Shown: one piece after another, positions 8,468 to 16,027 of the stretch
How positions within the stretch are numbered: position 1 is the stretch's first letter
Layout of the letters: each line of letters begins with the position of its first letter
Assembly (NCBI GenBank): GCA_018401435.1
Contig: JAGYJW010000002.1
Location: 62,001-126,000 of the forward strand
Reading direction: 5' to 3'
Origin: Deltaproteobacteria bacterium
Lineage (GTDB): Bacteria > Myxococcota_A > UBA796 > UBA2385
Length of the DNA: 64,000 bases
Position numbers and translations under genes: made by a program
Notes under the pieces: model-generated
Told to the model about the DNA's origin: nothing
Database searches by the model: none
What the model saw: the letters and a program-made list of their open reading frames with translations, nothing else

Positions 8468-9891
8468 CCGGCGGCGCGAGGCGGGGGCTGCTCCTGATCT
8501 GGGCGCTGCTGGTGGTGCTCGGCTGGCTGGCCTTTCAACATTGGGCCAGGGAGCCCTTGCTGACCCAACTCAACCAGGCCCGTCCGACCGCGCCCACGGT
8601 GCTCTTTGTGGTGATGGACACCGTCCGCGCCGACCACCTCAGCCTCTGCGGCTATGGCCGCCCCACCAGCCCCGTGCTGCAGGCCCTGGTGGCCGACGGG
8701 GCCGCACATAGCTGCGAGGCGGTGGCGCCGGGCAGCTGGACCCTCCCCAGCCACGCCAGCTACTTCAGCGGCCTGCCCGTGCCCGAACATGGCGCGCATT
8801 TCGTGTCCGGCGACGCCCAGGGCGCCATCACCGTGCGGTCGGTGGACATCCGACCGCTCGCCCCCGACTTCCAAACTTTGGCCGAGGACTTTCGCGAGCG
8901 CGGCTACCAGGCGGTGGGGCTGTCGGCCAACCCGGTCTTGCAGCCCGCCACCGGCCTGCACCAGGGCTTCACGGACTGGCGCGTCGCCGCCAGCTTTGGC
9001 CCCTGGTATGGCGACGGGCTGATCGCGCAGCTGGATTCCGCCTTGCGGCAGGCCGATGATCGTGACCAGCCCCTCTTTCTCTTCGTGAACATCTCGGATG
9101 CCCACGACCCCTGGTTCGGGGTGCCCGAGGGGGTGGATTGGCTGCCGGCGCGCCCCGACCGCCTCTTCTACTTCGAGACCGACCCCCAGACCGGGCGCAT
9201 CCTGCCCGACGGCCCCTGGCAGCGCTATGTCACCGGCGCCTTGTCCGAGGCCGAAGCCGCCGCCTTTCGGTTGCGCCTCATCGACGACTACGATTGGGCC
9301 CTGTCCCGGGCAGACGCCACCCTTGGCCGTGTATTGGACCGCCTGCGGGCCCATGGCTGGCAGCGCGCCGGGTTGCGCCTGGTGGTGGTATCGGACCACG
9401 GCGAGTTCCTGGGCGAGCATGGCCTGCTGCACCACGGCCACTACCTGTGGGAGGAGAACCAGCGGGTGCCCCTGCTCATCTGGGAGAGCGAGGGCCCGAG
9501 CGTCGTGCGCTTCCCGGACCGGGTCTCCGCCTTGGAGGCCCATGACCTGGTGCTGCGGGGCGCCCGGCCCCAGCCCGCCCGCCCCATCGAAGCCGTGGCC
9601 TACCCCGACGCGACCTGGCAGCAGCAGTCGGGGGGCAAGGTGGGCCAGCACCGCTCCGCCGCCCTGTGGACCGCCGACAGCAAGCTGCTGTGGATGGATG
9701 GGGCCCGGGGGGCCTGGCCGGTCGATCAGCCCGACAACGTGGCGCTGGACCTCATCTCCGCCGACACGCGGCCCCAGGACCTCGCGGCGCTGGAGGCCCT
9801 GGTGCAGCGGGCGCTGGCCTCGGGCCAGGGAAGCGTCGAGACGGACCCCGCCTTGATCGAGGCCCTGCGGGCGGCGGGCTACCTGGAGTGA
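8464..9891 (+). CDS. Membrane-anchored sulfatase-fold hydrolase/transferase
   Basis: The 475-residue protein has one N-terminal membrane anchor (LLLIWALLVVLGWLAF) and an exported alkaline-phosphatase/sulfatase domain. Metal ligands are in VVMDTVRADHLS near residue 55 and SDHGEFLGEHGLLHHG near 315. The nucleophile region reads GSWTLPSHASYFSG, so the formylglycine Cys/Ser of true sulfatases is absent and a Thr takes its place, as in phosphoglycerol and phosphoethanolamine transferases. I therefore expect phosphotransfer or phosphodiester hydrolysis on a periplasmic substrate rather than sulfate release. It closes the operon with the prenyltransferase-repeat and DUF362 genes. The start overlaps the DUF362 stop by four bases. 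Confidence 0.82.
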   Translation: MTGGARRGLLLIWALLVVLGWLAFQHWAREPLLTQLNQARPTAPTVLFVVMDTVRADHLSLCGYGRPTSPVLQALVADGAAHSCEAVAPGSWTLPSHASYFSGLPVPEHGAHFVSGDAQGAITVRSVDIRPLAPDFQTLAEDFRERGYQAVGLSANPVLQPATGLHQGFTDWRVAASFGPWYGDGLIAQLDSALRQADDRDQPLFLFVNISDAHDPWFGVPEGVDWLPARPDRLFYFETDPQTGRILPDGPWQRYVTGALSEAEAAAFRLRLIDDYDWALSRADATLGRVLDRLRAHGWQRAGLRLVVVSDHGEFLGEHGLLHHGHYLWEENQRVPLLIWESEGPSVVRFPDRVSALEAHDLVLRGARPQPARPIEAVAYPDATWQQQSGGKVGQHRSAALWTADSKLLWMDGARGAWPVDQPDNVALDLISADTRPQDLAALEALVQRALASGQGSVETDPALIEALRAAGYLE

Positions 9892-9901
9892 GCCCGGCCC
9901 C

Positions 9902-10579
9902 TCAGAAGGTGCCGAAGCTCAGGGCGCTATAGCTCACGCTGCCCTCGTCTCCGCTGCCGCTGGTGCTCTCGCCGCCGCCGGCCACCGCCCCCGACAGATC
10001 GGTGCCAGCGATCGTGACCTCCGCCCAGACATCCACCCGGTCATAGCCGCTGACATCGACATAGTCGGCGGGATCGAAGCTGCCGCTGATGCTGTCGAAG
10101 GGCCAGGTGAAGGAGACCCGGGTGGGGTCCCGCGCTTCAAAGGTCCACTCGGCGTCGGTGAGGGTCAGGGTCGCCGTCTCGTTGAGGGCATTGTCGGAGG
10201 TCACGAAGCGTGCAGAGACGTCCACCTCGACCAGGTCGGGGCAGTCATAGGCGATGTCGTTGCTGCACTGACCCTCGCTCTGGGGCACGAAGCGCGCGTT
10301 GCTGGGGGCGCTCAGCTCCACCAGCAGGTTGGTGACGCCCGCGCCGCCGCTCCAGACCAGCGTGCTGCCATGGCTGCCCAGGGCGATGTCGAGCAGCTCT
10401 TGGGCGGCGATGCCGTTGGGGGCCACCTCGTCCAGCGCCAGGGGCTGCTCGGTTCCCCGCACACAGCCGCAGTTTTCGGCGGTGCCATCCCCGCCGTCCA
10501 CGCCGCCGGCGCCCGTGTCATCGGCGTCCTTGTCACCACAGGCGACCAGCAGCAGAGCGAGGCAGAGGGATCGCGACAT
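9902..10579 (-). CDS. Small lipoprotein of unknown function
   Basis: A 225-residue product with a lipoprotein signal (lipobox LVAC after LCLALL) and the Asp/Gly linker GDKDADDTGAGGVDGGDGT seen in other lipoproteins of the window. The mature part is rich in beta-strand-like segments and Thr/Ser/Asp, with two early cysteines (ENCGCVRG) and two more around QCSNDIAYDCPD. It ends in a Ser/Gly-rich stretch. No catalytic motif is visible and I do not recognise a family. It converges with the sulfatase-fold gene 10 bases away and appears monocistronic. Confidence 0.7.
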   Translation of the reverse strand: MSRSLCLALLLVACGDKDADDTGAGGVDGGDGTAENCGCVRGTEQPLALDEVAPNGIAAQELLDIALGSHGSTLVWSGGAGVTNLLVELSAPSNARFVPQSEGQCSNDIAYDCPDLVEVDVSARFVTSDNALNETATLTLTDAEWTFEARDPTRVSFTWPFDSISGSFDPADYVDVSGYDRVDVWAEVTIAGTDLSGAVAGGGESTSGSGDEGSVSYSALSFGTF

Positions 10580-10949
10580 GACGGGGTCCGGGGGCAGGGT
10601 TGCAGGGAGGTGAAGCCTACCAGGGGCGCTGCCGTGGGTCTCGGTGCGGTCGCCGACTTGGCAGGTGCCGGTGCAGGTGCTGCCACCCCGCGCCAGGCCA
10701 GTTGATGGCGCCCAAGACCCGCGTCATTCTGGCGGACAGCGCGTGTCGCCACCAGAATCCGGCGGTTCTCGCCGCCACCCTCGCGCCCAGCTCTTCAGGG
10801 GCCGTCCCACAGAGGGCCCCCCCCGTGACGCAGGTCCAGGCGGTAGAAGCCCAGTTCCCCAAACGGGTGGAGGCCCGGGTAGCCGCCCGAGCCTCCTGAG
10901 AGCCGCCCGCGTCGTTCATCACCGGCGTCCCTCCCGGGGATCGTCCGTA
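10580..10949. other. Non-coding stretch at the edge of a mobile-element graveyard
   Basis: About 370 bases without a recognisable gene separate the lipoprotein start from the IS66 relic. The reading frames here have no family signature. This is probably a mixture of the lipoprotein promoter and decayed insertion sequence. Confidence 0.4.
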
Positions 10950-11118
10950 CGTGCTCGCCCTCCAACGTCCCCCCCGAGCCCCATCGCCACAGCAGGTCGT
11001 TGGCTTGGAGGCCGACGCCGTCGAGCAGGCAGCTCTGGACGATGCTGTAGAACAGGGCCGCGACCATGCAGCCGTGCTCCGAGCGAGAGCCGGCGTACAC
11101 CTTGCGGCCCTGGACCAC
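10950..11118 (-). pseudogene. IS66 transposase (TnpC) C-terminal relic
   Basis: The minus strand encodes GRKVYAGSRSEHGCMVAALF, then a segment reading YSIVQSCLLDGVGL, matching the C-terminal end of the IS66 large transposase, where the usual pattern is RKNWLFAGS, a hydrophobic ALFYSL and LNGVNP. The rest of the DDE domain is absent on either side, so only a fragment remains. It lies on the opposite strand from the IS66 tnpA/tnpB genes at 12.8-13.3 kb, so the two are from different insertions or a rearranged one. Confidence 0.6.
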
Positions 11119-11548
11119 ACCCGGAATGTGTCAACGGTTTGAGACACGCAGGGGCGGGATCACAGGTCGGGATCCAGATCGATGTTCACGGCCACCTTCC
11201 AGCGCCCACTTCGGGGCGCGCTTCTCATGTACTTCCAAGCGGCCAGCGGGACAGGGTGGGTGCCCCGCTCCTCGATGACCGCGTGGTGGCTGCACCCACA
11301 TGCTCGTCGGGTACCGCTTCGGCGCCTCGCCAGTGGGGGTGCCCCTGCCCCTGGCGGCTTCCCCCAGTCCGCCGCCGTGGGGGGTGGGCCCGAAAACCGC
11401 GGTTGGCGAGGCTACGACCTATGGGGCCTCGACGTCGCAGAGGCCCGCTCGGACACAGTCATCGCGATCCAGGCGATGGCGTCCGCGCCACCCAGGTGCC
11501 AGCCGTGTCCCATCTGGGCTACCTTCCCAAGTGACCCCTGGAGCCACC
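11119..11548. other. No gene seen between IS66 relic and toxin-antitoxin pair
   Basis: About 430 bases with no supported coding region. Reading frames on both strands lack conserved motifs, and the codon pattern is uneven. It should contain the promoter of the DUF433/DUF5615 pair close to its right end, but I cannot identify a clear operator. Confidence 0.4.
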
Positions 11549-11770
11549 ATGCCGCGTCGCATCACCGCGAACCCCGCCATCCTGGGCGGCAAGCCCGTCG
11601 TCGATGGCACCCGGATGAGCGTCGAGCAGATCCTCGGTCTCATCGCCAACGGCATGACGCCAACGACCATCGCCGAGGCGTGGCCGGCTCTCACAGAAGA
11701 AGACGTGCGGGCGGCCGTGGTCTGGGCCCCAGCCGCCCTGCGAAACGACGTCGTGCTCGATGGTGCCTGA
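11549..11770 (+). CDS. DUF433 antitoxin
   Basis: This 73-residue protein is a complete DUF433 domain with the usual order of motifs: ITANPAILGGKPVVDGTR, a helical VEQILGLIANGMT, then WPALTEEDVRAAV. DUF433 proteins are small winged-helix-type antitoxins paired with PIN-like DUF5615 toxins. It should bind and neutralise the product of the next gene and autoregulate the operon. The two reading frames overlap by 11 bases, which fits co-translation. The module sits inside a region of decayed mobile elements but is itself undamaged. Confidence 0.85.
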   Translation: MPRRITANPAILGGKPVVDGTRMSVEQILGLIANGMTPTTIAEAWPALTEEDVRAAVVWAPAALRNDVVLDGA

Positions 11771-12161
11771 GGGCTTGAGCTGCCGACTTCCACCGCTGCT
11801 TGCCGATGTCTGCGTCTCGATGCCGGTGATTCACTGGCTGCGTGGGATGGGCGCGGACATCGTGAGCGTCGTCGAGCGCGGCGAAGCGCACTTTAATGAC
11901 CGTGAGATCCTGGCGGCGGGCGCTGCCGAAAGGCGCTTCGTCTTGACCCACGACAGCGACTTCGGCACGCTGGCTTTCCGCTTTGGCGCGCCCGTATTTG
12001 GCGTGCTCATCGTGCGACCCGGCGACCTGCCGCCTCCGGCAACCATGGCGACCCTCGCCCCGCTGGTCACCGCCCAGGTGGATGGGTCGACGCCGGCGGT
12101 CGCTGTCTACAAGGATGGGCGGCTGCGCATGCGGCGGGTGGGGCTGGCTCAAGATCCCTGA
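11760..12161 (+). CDS. DUF5615 PIN-like toxin
   Basis: The product has the DUF5615 (Mut7-C/PIN-like) pattern: LLADVCVSMPVIHWLRGMGA at the start, an acidic FNDREIL, then FVLTHDSDFGTLAF with the conserved Asp pair, and VLIVRP. PIN-like folds are metal-dependent RNases, so it is probably the toxin of the pair. Annotated from the ATG at 11760, it is 133 residues; the first 13 residues look like extension and the true start might be slightly downstream. It overlaps the antitoxin gene by 11 bases. Confidence 0.82.
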   Translation: MVPEGLSCRLPPLLADVCVSMPVIHWLRGMGADIVSVVERGEAHFNDREILAAGAAERRFVLTHDSDFGTLAFRFGAPVFGVLIVRPGDLPPPATMATLAPLVTAQVDGSTPAVAVYKDGRLRMRRVGLAQDP

Positions 12162-12203
12162 CCCAGGCCGACGGCCGAGCGGTTCCCGCTGTTCCCGTTC
12201 CCC

Positions 12204-12767
12204 TCAAGAACCCGCCTCTCCATACACCACCACCAGGATGGACGCCACGGGCAGGCCGCGCAGGTCCCGCCACGCCCGCTCGCTGACTGGCCGACCCGCC
12301 GCCTCGGCTTGATGCAGCGCGTCTTCAACCGAAGCGGGAACAGTGAGAACACTCAAGGCCTGGCTGACGCGGGCCCGGCTCAGGCCCAGGTGGGCGGCGA
12401 GGTCGGCCCGCGTCTGGATGTGCCGCCCGTCGATGAGCGCCTGCCACCGAAGCGCCCGGCTGAGTTGGACTCGTTGGCCCGTTCGTGGCGCTCGATCTCC
12501 TGCCGAGCCCGCTTCCGCTCGGCCCGCCAGCGCTGGGGGTTCTCGTACTGCTATTGCGGGCGAGCGATGGCCTCGGAGTGAAAGCGGCGCTCGTCGCTGG
12601 CGCTCTCCACCAGCGCGTTCTTCACCCAGGTCACCACCTCTCTGTCGAGGCGCAGGGAGCGCAGGGCCTTGACCATGGCCTCGTCCAGACACTCCTGGCG
12701 AATGTAGGCGGCGCGGTACCCGCTCAGCCTGGCCCCCCCTCCCGGGCCCACATCGCCATATGACGGT
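12204..12767 (-). pseudogene. Serine recombinase relic with HTH region
   Basis: Reading leftwards, 12767-12551 encodes the end of a large serine recombinase: YIRQECLDEAMVKALRSLRL, then VTWVKNALVESASDERRFH and EAIARPQ. This is the zinc-ribbon/coiled-coil segment of that family, interrupted by a TAG. In the same frame it continues as QYENPQRWRAERKRARQEIE. A shift of frame near 12490 then gives RALRWQALIDGRHIQTRADL and LGLSRARVSQALSVL, a clear helix-turn-helix. The catalytic N-terminal resolvase domain is missing, replaced upstream by the IS66 genes. I interpret this as a recombinase cut by insertion and then decayed; the HTH part may have been a separate small regulator. Confidence 0.55.
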
Positions 12768-12787
12768 GTCCCAGGAGGCAAACTTCA

Positions 12788-13096
12788 ATGGGCAAACACA
12801 CGCCGGCGGTCCAGCAGGGCCGCCTCGTCGCGCAGTGGCGCGGTACTGACCAGTCGATGGCCGCCTTCGCCCGACAACACGGCGTGGCCCAGGCGACCTT
12901 CGCCGCTTGGGTTGCGCGGCACCGTCCGGCACCCCCGGCCGCGACCGAGGCGCACCGGTTCGTGCAGGTGGCCGCGCCGCTCGTACCGGCTACGCCTGCC
13001 TTCTCCGTGTGCGTTGGCGGGCTCGCGCTGCACTTCGACACCCCGCCGCCCGCCGTCTGGTTCGCGGCGGTGGTCCAGGCGCTCGCGCCATGCTGA
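12788..13096 (+). CDS. tnpA: IS66 accessory protein TnpA
   Basis: The 102-residue product has the IS66 TnpA layout: a helix-turn-helix segment (LVAQWRGTDQSMAAFARQHG followed by VAQATFAAWV) and a C-terminal half with FVQVAAPLVP and a beta segment FSVCVGGLALHFDTPPP. IS66 elements carry tnpA, tnpB and tnpC. Its stop overlaps the start of tnpB by seven bases, the standard arrangement. The frame is intact although the element as a whole is incomplete. Confidence 0.8.
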   Translation: MGKHTPAVQQGRLVAQWRGTDQSMAAFARQHGVAQATFAAWVARHRPAPPAATEAHRFVQVAAPLVPATPAFSVCVGGLALHFDTPPPAVWFAAVVQALAPC

Positions 13097-13320
13097 CACC
13101 CAGCCCGACCCAGCAGATCTTCCTGGCCACCGAGGCCGTCGACCTGCGCGGTGGATTTGATCGCCCCGCTTGCCAAGTGGTCCAGGCCGGACTCGACCTA
13201 TACGCCGGCCACCTCTTTGTTTTCCTGTCCCGTCGGCGAACGCACATCAGGATTCTGACACACGACGGCATTGGCCTCGTGGTGCTCTACAAGGCGTTGG
13301 CAAACGGAAGGATTGGCGGT
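13090..13320 (+). pseudogene. tnpB: IS66 TnpB, truncated
   Basis: From an ATG overlapping the end of tnpA the sequence matches IS66 TnpB: IFLATEAVDLRGGFDR, then YAGHLFVFLSRRRTHIRIL and a DGIGLVVLYKALANGRI motif. After about residue 77 the similarity stops and the frame runs on into unrelated sequence until 13548. The last third of TnpB and the whole of TnpC are gone, so the element cannot transpose by itself. Confidence 0.78.
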
Positions 13321-13577
13321 TGGGGCGTTATCCCGTGGTCGGTGCCCTCGCTGCCTACGGCGGCTCGCCAGGGATGCAGCCGGGTGCGAAGGGTGGACCG
13401 GCCTCTCGCCCGGATCCGGCGCTCTCTGGTGGGTCCCCATGGAGCGTGTCATCAAAAGAAGGCAGGGCTGGGCCCGCGAGGAGCAGACCCAGGCCAAGAT
13501 GGGATGGCGGGCGGCGCTTCATCGCCCCAGTGTAGCGGGCCGGGATAGGGAGCCCTTCGTTTTCAACGGGAGCCCCC
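13321..13577. other. Remnant sequence right of the IS66 fragment, no gene seen
   Basis: About 260 bases with no supported gene. It lies between the break point of TnpB and the start of the cyclophilin gene, so it should include the end of the mobile-element debris and the cyclophilin promoter. I see no terminal inverted repeat. Confidence 0.35.
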
Positions 13578-14370
13578 ATGACCCACCGCATCGCCCTGCT
13601 GCTCTCTCTCGCATTGAGCGCCACCACCCTGTCAGCCTGCGACGACGAGCAGCCCAGCGACGACCTGCCGCCGCCCTGTGGGCTCCACAACAAGGCCGCT
13701 GACGCCAAGCTCGCCGACGCGCCAGGCCTTCGCAGCCGACGCGGGCGCAGAGGCCCGCCCGGCGCCGCCCGAACCCACCGCCTTGCCCGAAGGCGCCCAC
13801 CCCGCCTTCTTGAACCCGGCCCTGGCCAACGCGACCGCCCCCGACACCTACAAGGTCAAGTTCGAGACCAGCCAGGGCGACTTCGTGGTGGAGGTGCACC
13901 GCGACTGGGCCCCCAACGGCGCCGACCGCTTCTACAACCTCGCCCAGATCGGCTGGTTCGAGCAGGTGCGCTTCTTCCGCAACATCAAGGGTTTCATGTG
14001 CCAATTCGGCATGTCCCCCTACCCGGCGGCCACCGAGGCCTGGAAGGACGCCACCATCCAGGACGATCCGCCCAAGCAGTCCAACAAGCCGCTCTACGTC
14101 ACCTTTGCCAAGACCAACGCCCCCAACAGCCGGGGCACCCAGATCTTCATCAACCACGGCGACAACAGCAACCTGGACGCCATGGGCTTTGCGCCCTTTG
14201 GCCAGGTGGTTGAAGGCGCCGACGTCGTGGCCAAGCTCTACAGCGGCTATGGCGAGGGCGCGCCGTCGGGCCGCGGTCCCAACCAGGGCATCGTGGGCAA
14301 GTTCGGCAATGTCTACCTGGAGACCGAGTTCCCCAAGCTGGACTTCATCAAGAAGGCGACGGTGCTCTGA
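13578..14370 (+). CDS. Peptidyl-prolyl isomerase (cyclophilin), exported, frameshifted
   Basis: The C-terminal 180 residues are a bacterial cyclophilin: YKVKFETSQGDFVVEVH, DRFYNLAQIGWFEQVRFFR, then QFGMSPYP, NSRGTQIFINHGDNSNLD and FGQVVEGADVV. It should catalyse proline cis-trans isomerisation in secreted proteins. The N terminus is a lipoprotein signal in another frame (MTHRIALLLSLALSATTLSAC), so the protein is probably an outer-membrane lipoprotein and the frame changes once between about 13670 and 13730, in a Pro/Ala-rich linker. The start at 13578 follows AACGGGAGCCCCC. The 3' end overlaps the convergent DUF202 gene by 23 bases. Confidence 0.85.
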
Positions 14371-14647
14371 GTGCCCGGGCCCCCCGCTCCTCCAGCCGCT
14401 TGTGGTGGACCCGGAAGCGCCACCAGCCCACCCCGACCAGGGGAATGGACCCGACAATAAAGGCCCAGCCGACAATCTCAAAGATCGGGTCCTCAAAGAA
14501 CTTCAAGAAGCCGGCCCCGCTCACAAAGAGGGTGAGGGCCGTGCGGGCGCTGGCCAGCCAGGTGCGCCGGTTGGCCAACTGGGTGCGCTCCAGGGCCAGC
14601 TGATCCCGCAGGGGCAGGTCGCCGGGCAGATCAGCGGGGGCGCTCAT
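14348..14647 (-). CDS. DUF202 family small membrane protein
   Basis: This 99-residue protein has the DUF202 signature LALERTQLANRRTWLASART followed by ALTLFVSGAGFLKFF, a second hydrophobic helix (IVGWAFIVGSIPLVGVGWW) and a basic C-terminal tail. The function of the family is unknown; members are inner-membrane proteins. Its ATG overlaps the stop of the upstream VOC gene (ATGA), so the two are translated together. The 3' end overlaps the convergent cyclophilin gene. Confidence 0.8.
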   Translation of the reverse strand: MSAPADLPGDLPLRDQLALERTQLANRRTWLASARTALTLFVSGAGFLKFFEDPIFEIVGWAFIVGSIPLVGVGWWRFRVHHKRLEERGARALRAPSPS

Positions 14648-15081
14648 CCGTCCAGCTCGGGGTCCAGCGCGAAGATGGCATCTTCGTTGCGAAAGGCCTT
14701 GAATTCCAGGGCATTGCCGCTGGGGTCGAGGAGGAAGAGGGTGGCCTGTTCGCCGGGACGGCCGGCAAAGCGCACCCGCGGCGGGATGACGAAGCGTTGC
14801 CCCGCGGCCTCCAGACGGCGGGCGAGCACCTCGAATGCCCGCCAGCTGAGGATCAGCCCGTAATGGGGCACGGGCACGGCGTCGCCATCCACGGTGGACC
14901 AGCCCGCCGGACCCGGCGCCCGGTCCACCTTGTGGGCGACGACCTGGTGGCCGAAGAGGTCGAAGTCGACCCAGTGGTCGGTGGCGCGGCCCTCGGCGGA
15001 GCCCAACAGGCCGGCATAGAAGGCGCGGGCGGCGGCGAGGTCGGTGACGGGGAAGGCGATGTGAAAGCGGGGACGGTCCAT
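14644..15081 (-). CDS. VOC-superfamily extradiol-dioxygenase-like protein (COG3565 type)
   Basis: The 145-residue protein is a single VOC unit with FHIAFPVTDLAAARAFYAGL, then WVDFDLFGHQVVAHKV, VPVPHYGLILSW, and ending FLLDPSGNALEFKAFRNED. Conserved His and Glu residues in these segments would bind a divalent metal. The pattern is that of COG3565, annotated as predicted dioxygenases of the extradiol family; no substrate is known. I start at the ATG at 15081 because the longer in-frame start adds unrelated residues. It overlaps the DUF202 gene and lies 48 bases after the LigB-type dioxygenase gene, so the three may be one transcript. Confidence 0.82.
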   Translation of the reverse strand: MDRPRFHIAFPVTDLAAARAFYAGLLGSAEGRATDHWVDFDLFGHQVVAHKVDRAPGPAGWSTVDGDAVPVPHYGLILSWRAFEVLARRLEAAGQRFVIPPRVRFAGRPGEQATLFLLDPSGNALEFKAFRNEDAIFALDPELDG

Positions 15082-15129
15082 GGCGACTCCTCGCCCAGGG
15101 ATAGCGCAACCCAAGCGCCTTGACCGCCT

Positions 15130-15930
15130 TCAGCCAAAGCGAACGGCCGAAATCCACGCCCCGTAGAGGCTGTCCCGATAGGGCAGGGTCGCGGCGTCCG
15201 CGCCCGCGGCACCCGCACAGACCATCAGGGGCAGCAGGTGCTCTTCGCGGGGGTGGCAGTCCCGGGCCGCCGGGGCCTGGGCCCAGGCCAGGAGGCGGGC
15301 CTCCCGCGCATGGGGGGCCAGGGCCATGCTCTCGGCCAGCCACCCGTCAAAACGGGCCGAGGCCGGACCGCCGCTGCCGCCCATCAGGCCCCGCATATTG
15401 TGGTAGCTCAGGCCGCTGCCCAGGATGAGCACGCCCTCGTCCCGCAGGGGGGCCAGGGCCCGCCCGATGGCGAGGTGGGTGGCGGGATCCAGGCCCCGCA
15501 CCAGGGAGAGCTGGACGGTGGGGATGTTGGCCTGGGGCCAGGTGATGGCGGCGGGTACGAAGGTGGCGTGGTCGAAGCCCCGCTGCGGGTCCAGGGCGGC
15601 GACCTGCCCAGCGGCGACCAGCAGGTCCCGGGCGCGGGCCGCCAGGCGCGGGCTGCCGGGGGCTGCCCACACGAAGCGGTAGGCCTCGTCGGGGAAGCCG
15701 GAGTAGTCGTAGAGCATGCCGGGCCTCTCGGCGCTGCTCAGGGTGGGGACCGGGGCCTCCCAGTGCGCCGAGACCACGAGCACCGCGCGGGGGGCCTCGG
15801 CCATGCCGTCGGTGAGGTGCTGCAACCACGCGAAGAGTCGATCATAGCTTGGATCGCTCTGGCGCAAGGATGCAATATAAGGCCAGGGGCCGCCCCCATG
15901 GGGCAGGTAGACGGTGGGCAGGGTGGGCAC
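15130..15930 (-). CDS. DODA-type (LigB family) extradiol dioxygenase
   Basis: The protein matches class III extradiol dioxygenases of the 4,5-DOPA dioxygenase group: LPTVYLPHGGGPWPY with a metal His, AVLVVSAHWEAPVPT with a second His, GFDHATFVPAAITWPQANIP, GSGLSYHNMRGL and REEHLLPLMVCAGAAG. It should open catechol-type rings using Fe(II) or Zn(II), though some members act on unknown substrates. I prefer the GTG at 15930, which follows GGAGCGCCCC and begins right at the conserved strand; an upstream TTG at 15969 would add 13 residues. It is followed by a VOC-type dioxygenase-like gene on the same strand. Confidence 0.82.
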   Translation of the reverse strand: MPTLPTVYLPHGGGPWPYIASLRQSDPSYDRLFAWLQHLTDGMAEAPRAVLVVSAHWEAPVPTLSSAERPGMLYDYSGFPDEAYRFVWAAPGSPRLAARARDLLVAAGQVAALDPQRGFDHATFVPAAITWPQANIPTVQLSLVRGLDPATHLAIGRALAPLRDEGVLILGSGLSYHNMRGLMGGSGGPASARFDGWLAESMALAPHAREARLLAWAQAPAARDCHPREEHLLPLMVCAGAAGADAATLPYRDSLYGAWISAVRFG

Positions 15931-16027
15931 GGGGCGCTCCGGTCTTGCTGAACCATCCCATAGCGCCAAGATGAAGGCGCTGCGCCCATCTTCGGCCTGA
16001 ACACAGTGTTTCTCCCGCGCGCCGCGC

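Noticed and set aside
8464..9891. True arylsulfatase
   Set aside because: The Cys/Ser-x-Pro-x-Arg site needed for formylglycine is absent; the nucleophile region is WTLPSHAS, as in phospho-headgroup enzymes.
12788..13548. TnpA/TnpB frame read as a long novel gene to 13548
   Set aside because: The first part matches IS66 TnpB, and after about codon 77 the frame has no similarity to it and low coding sense.
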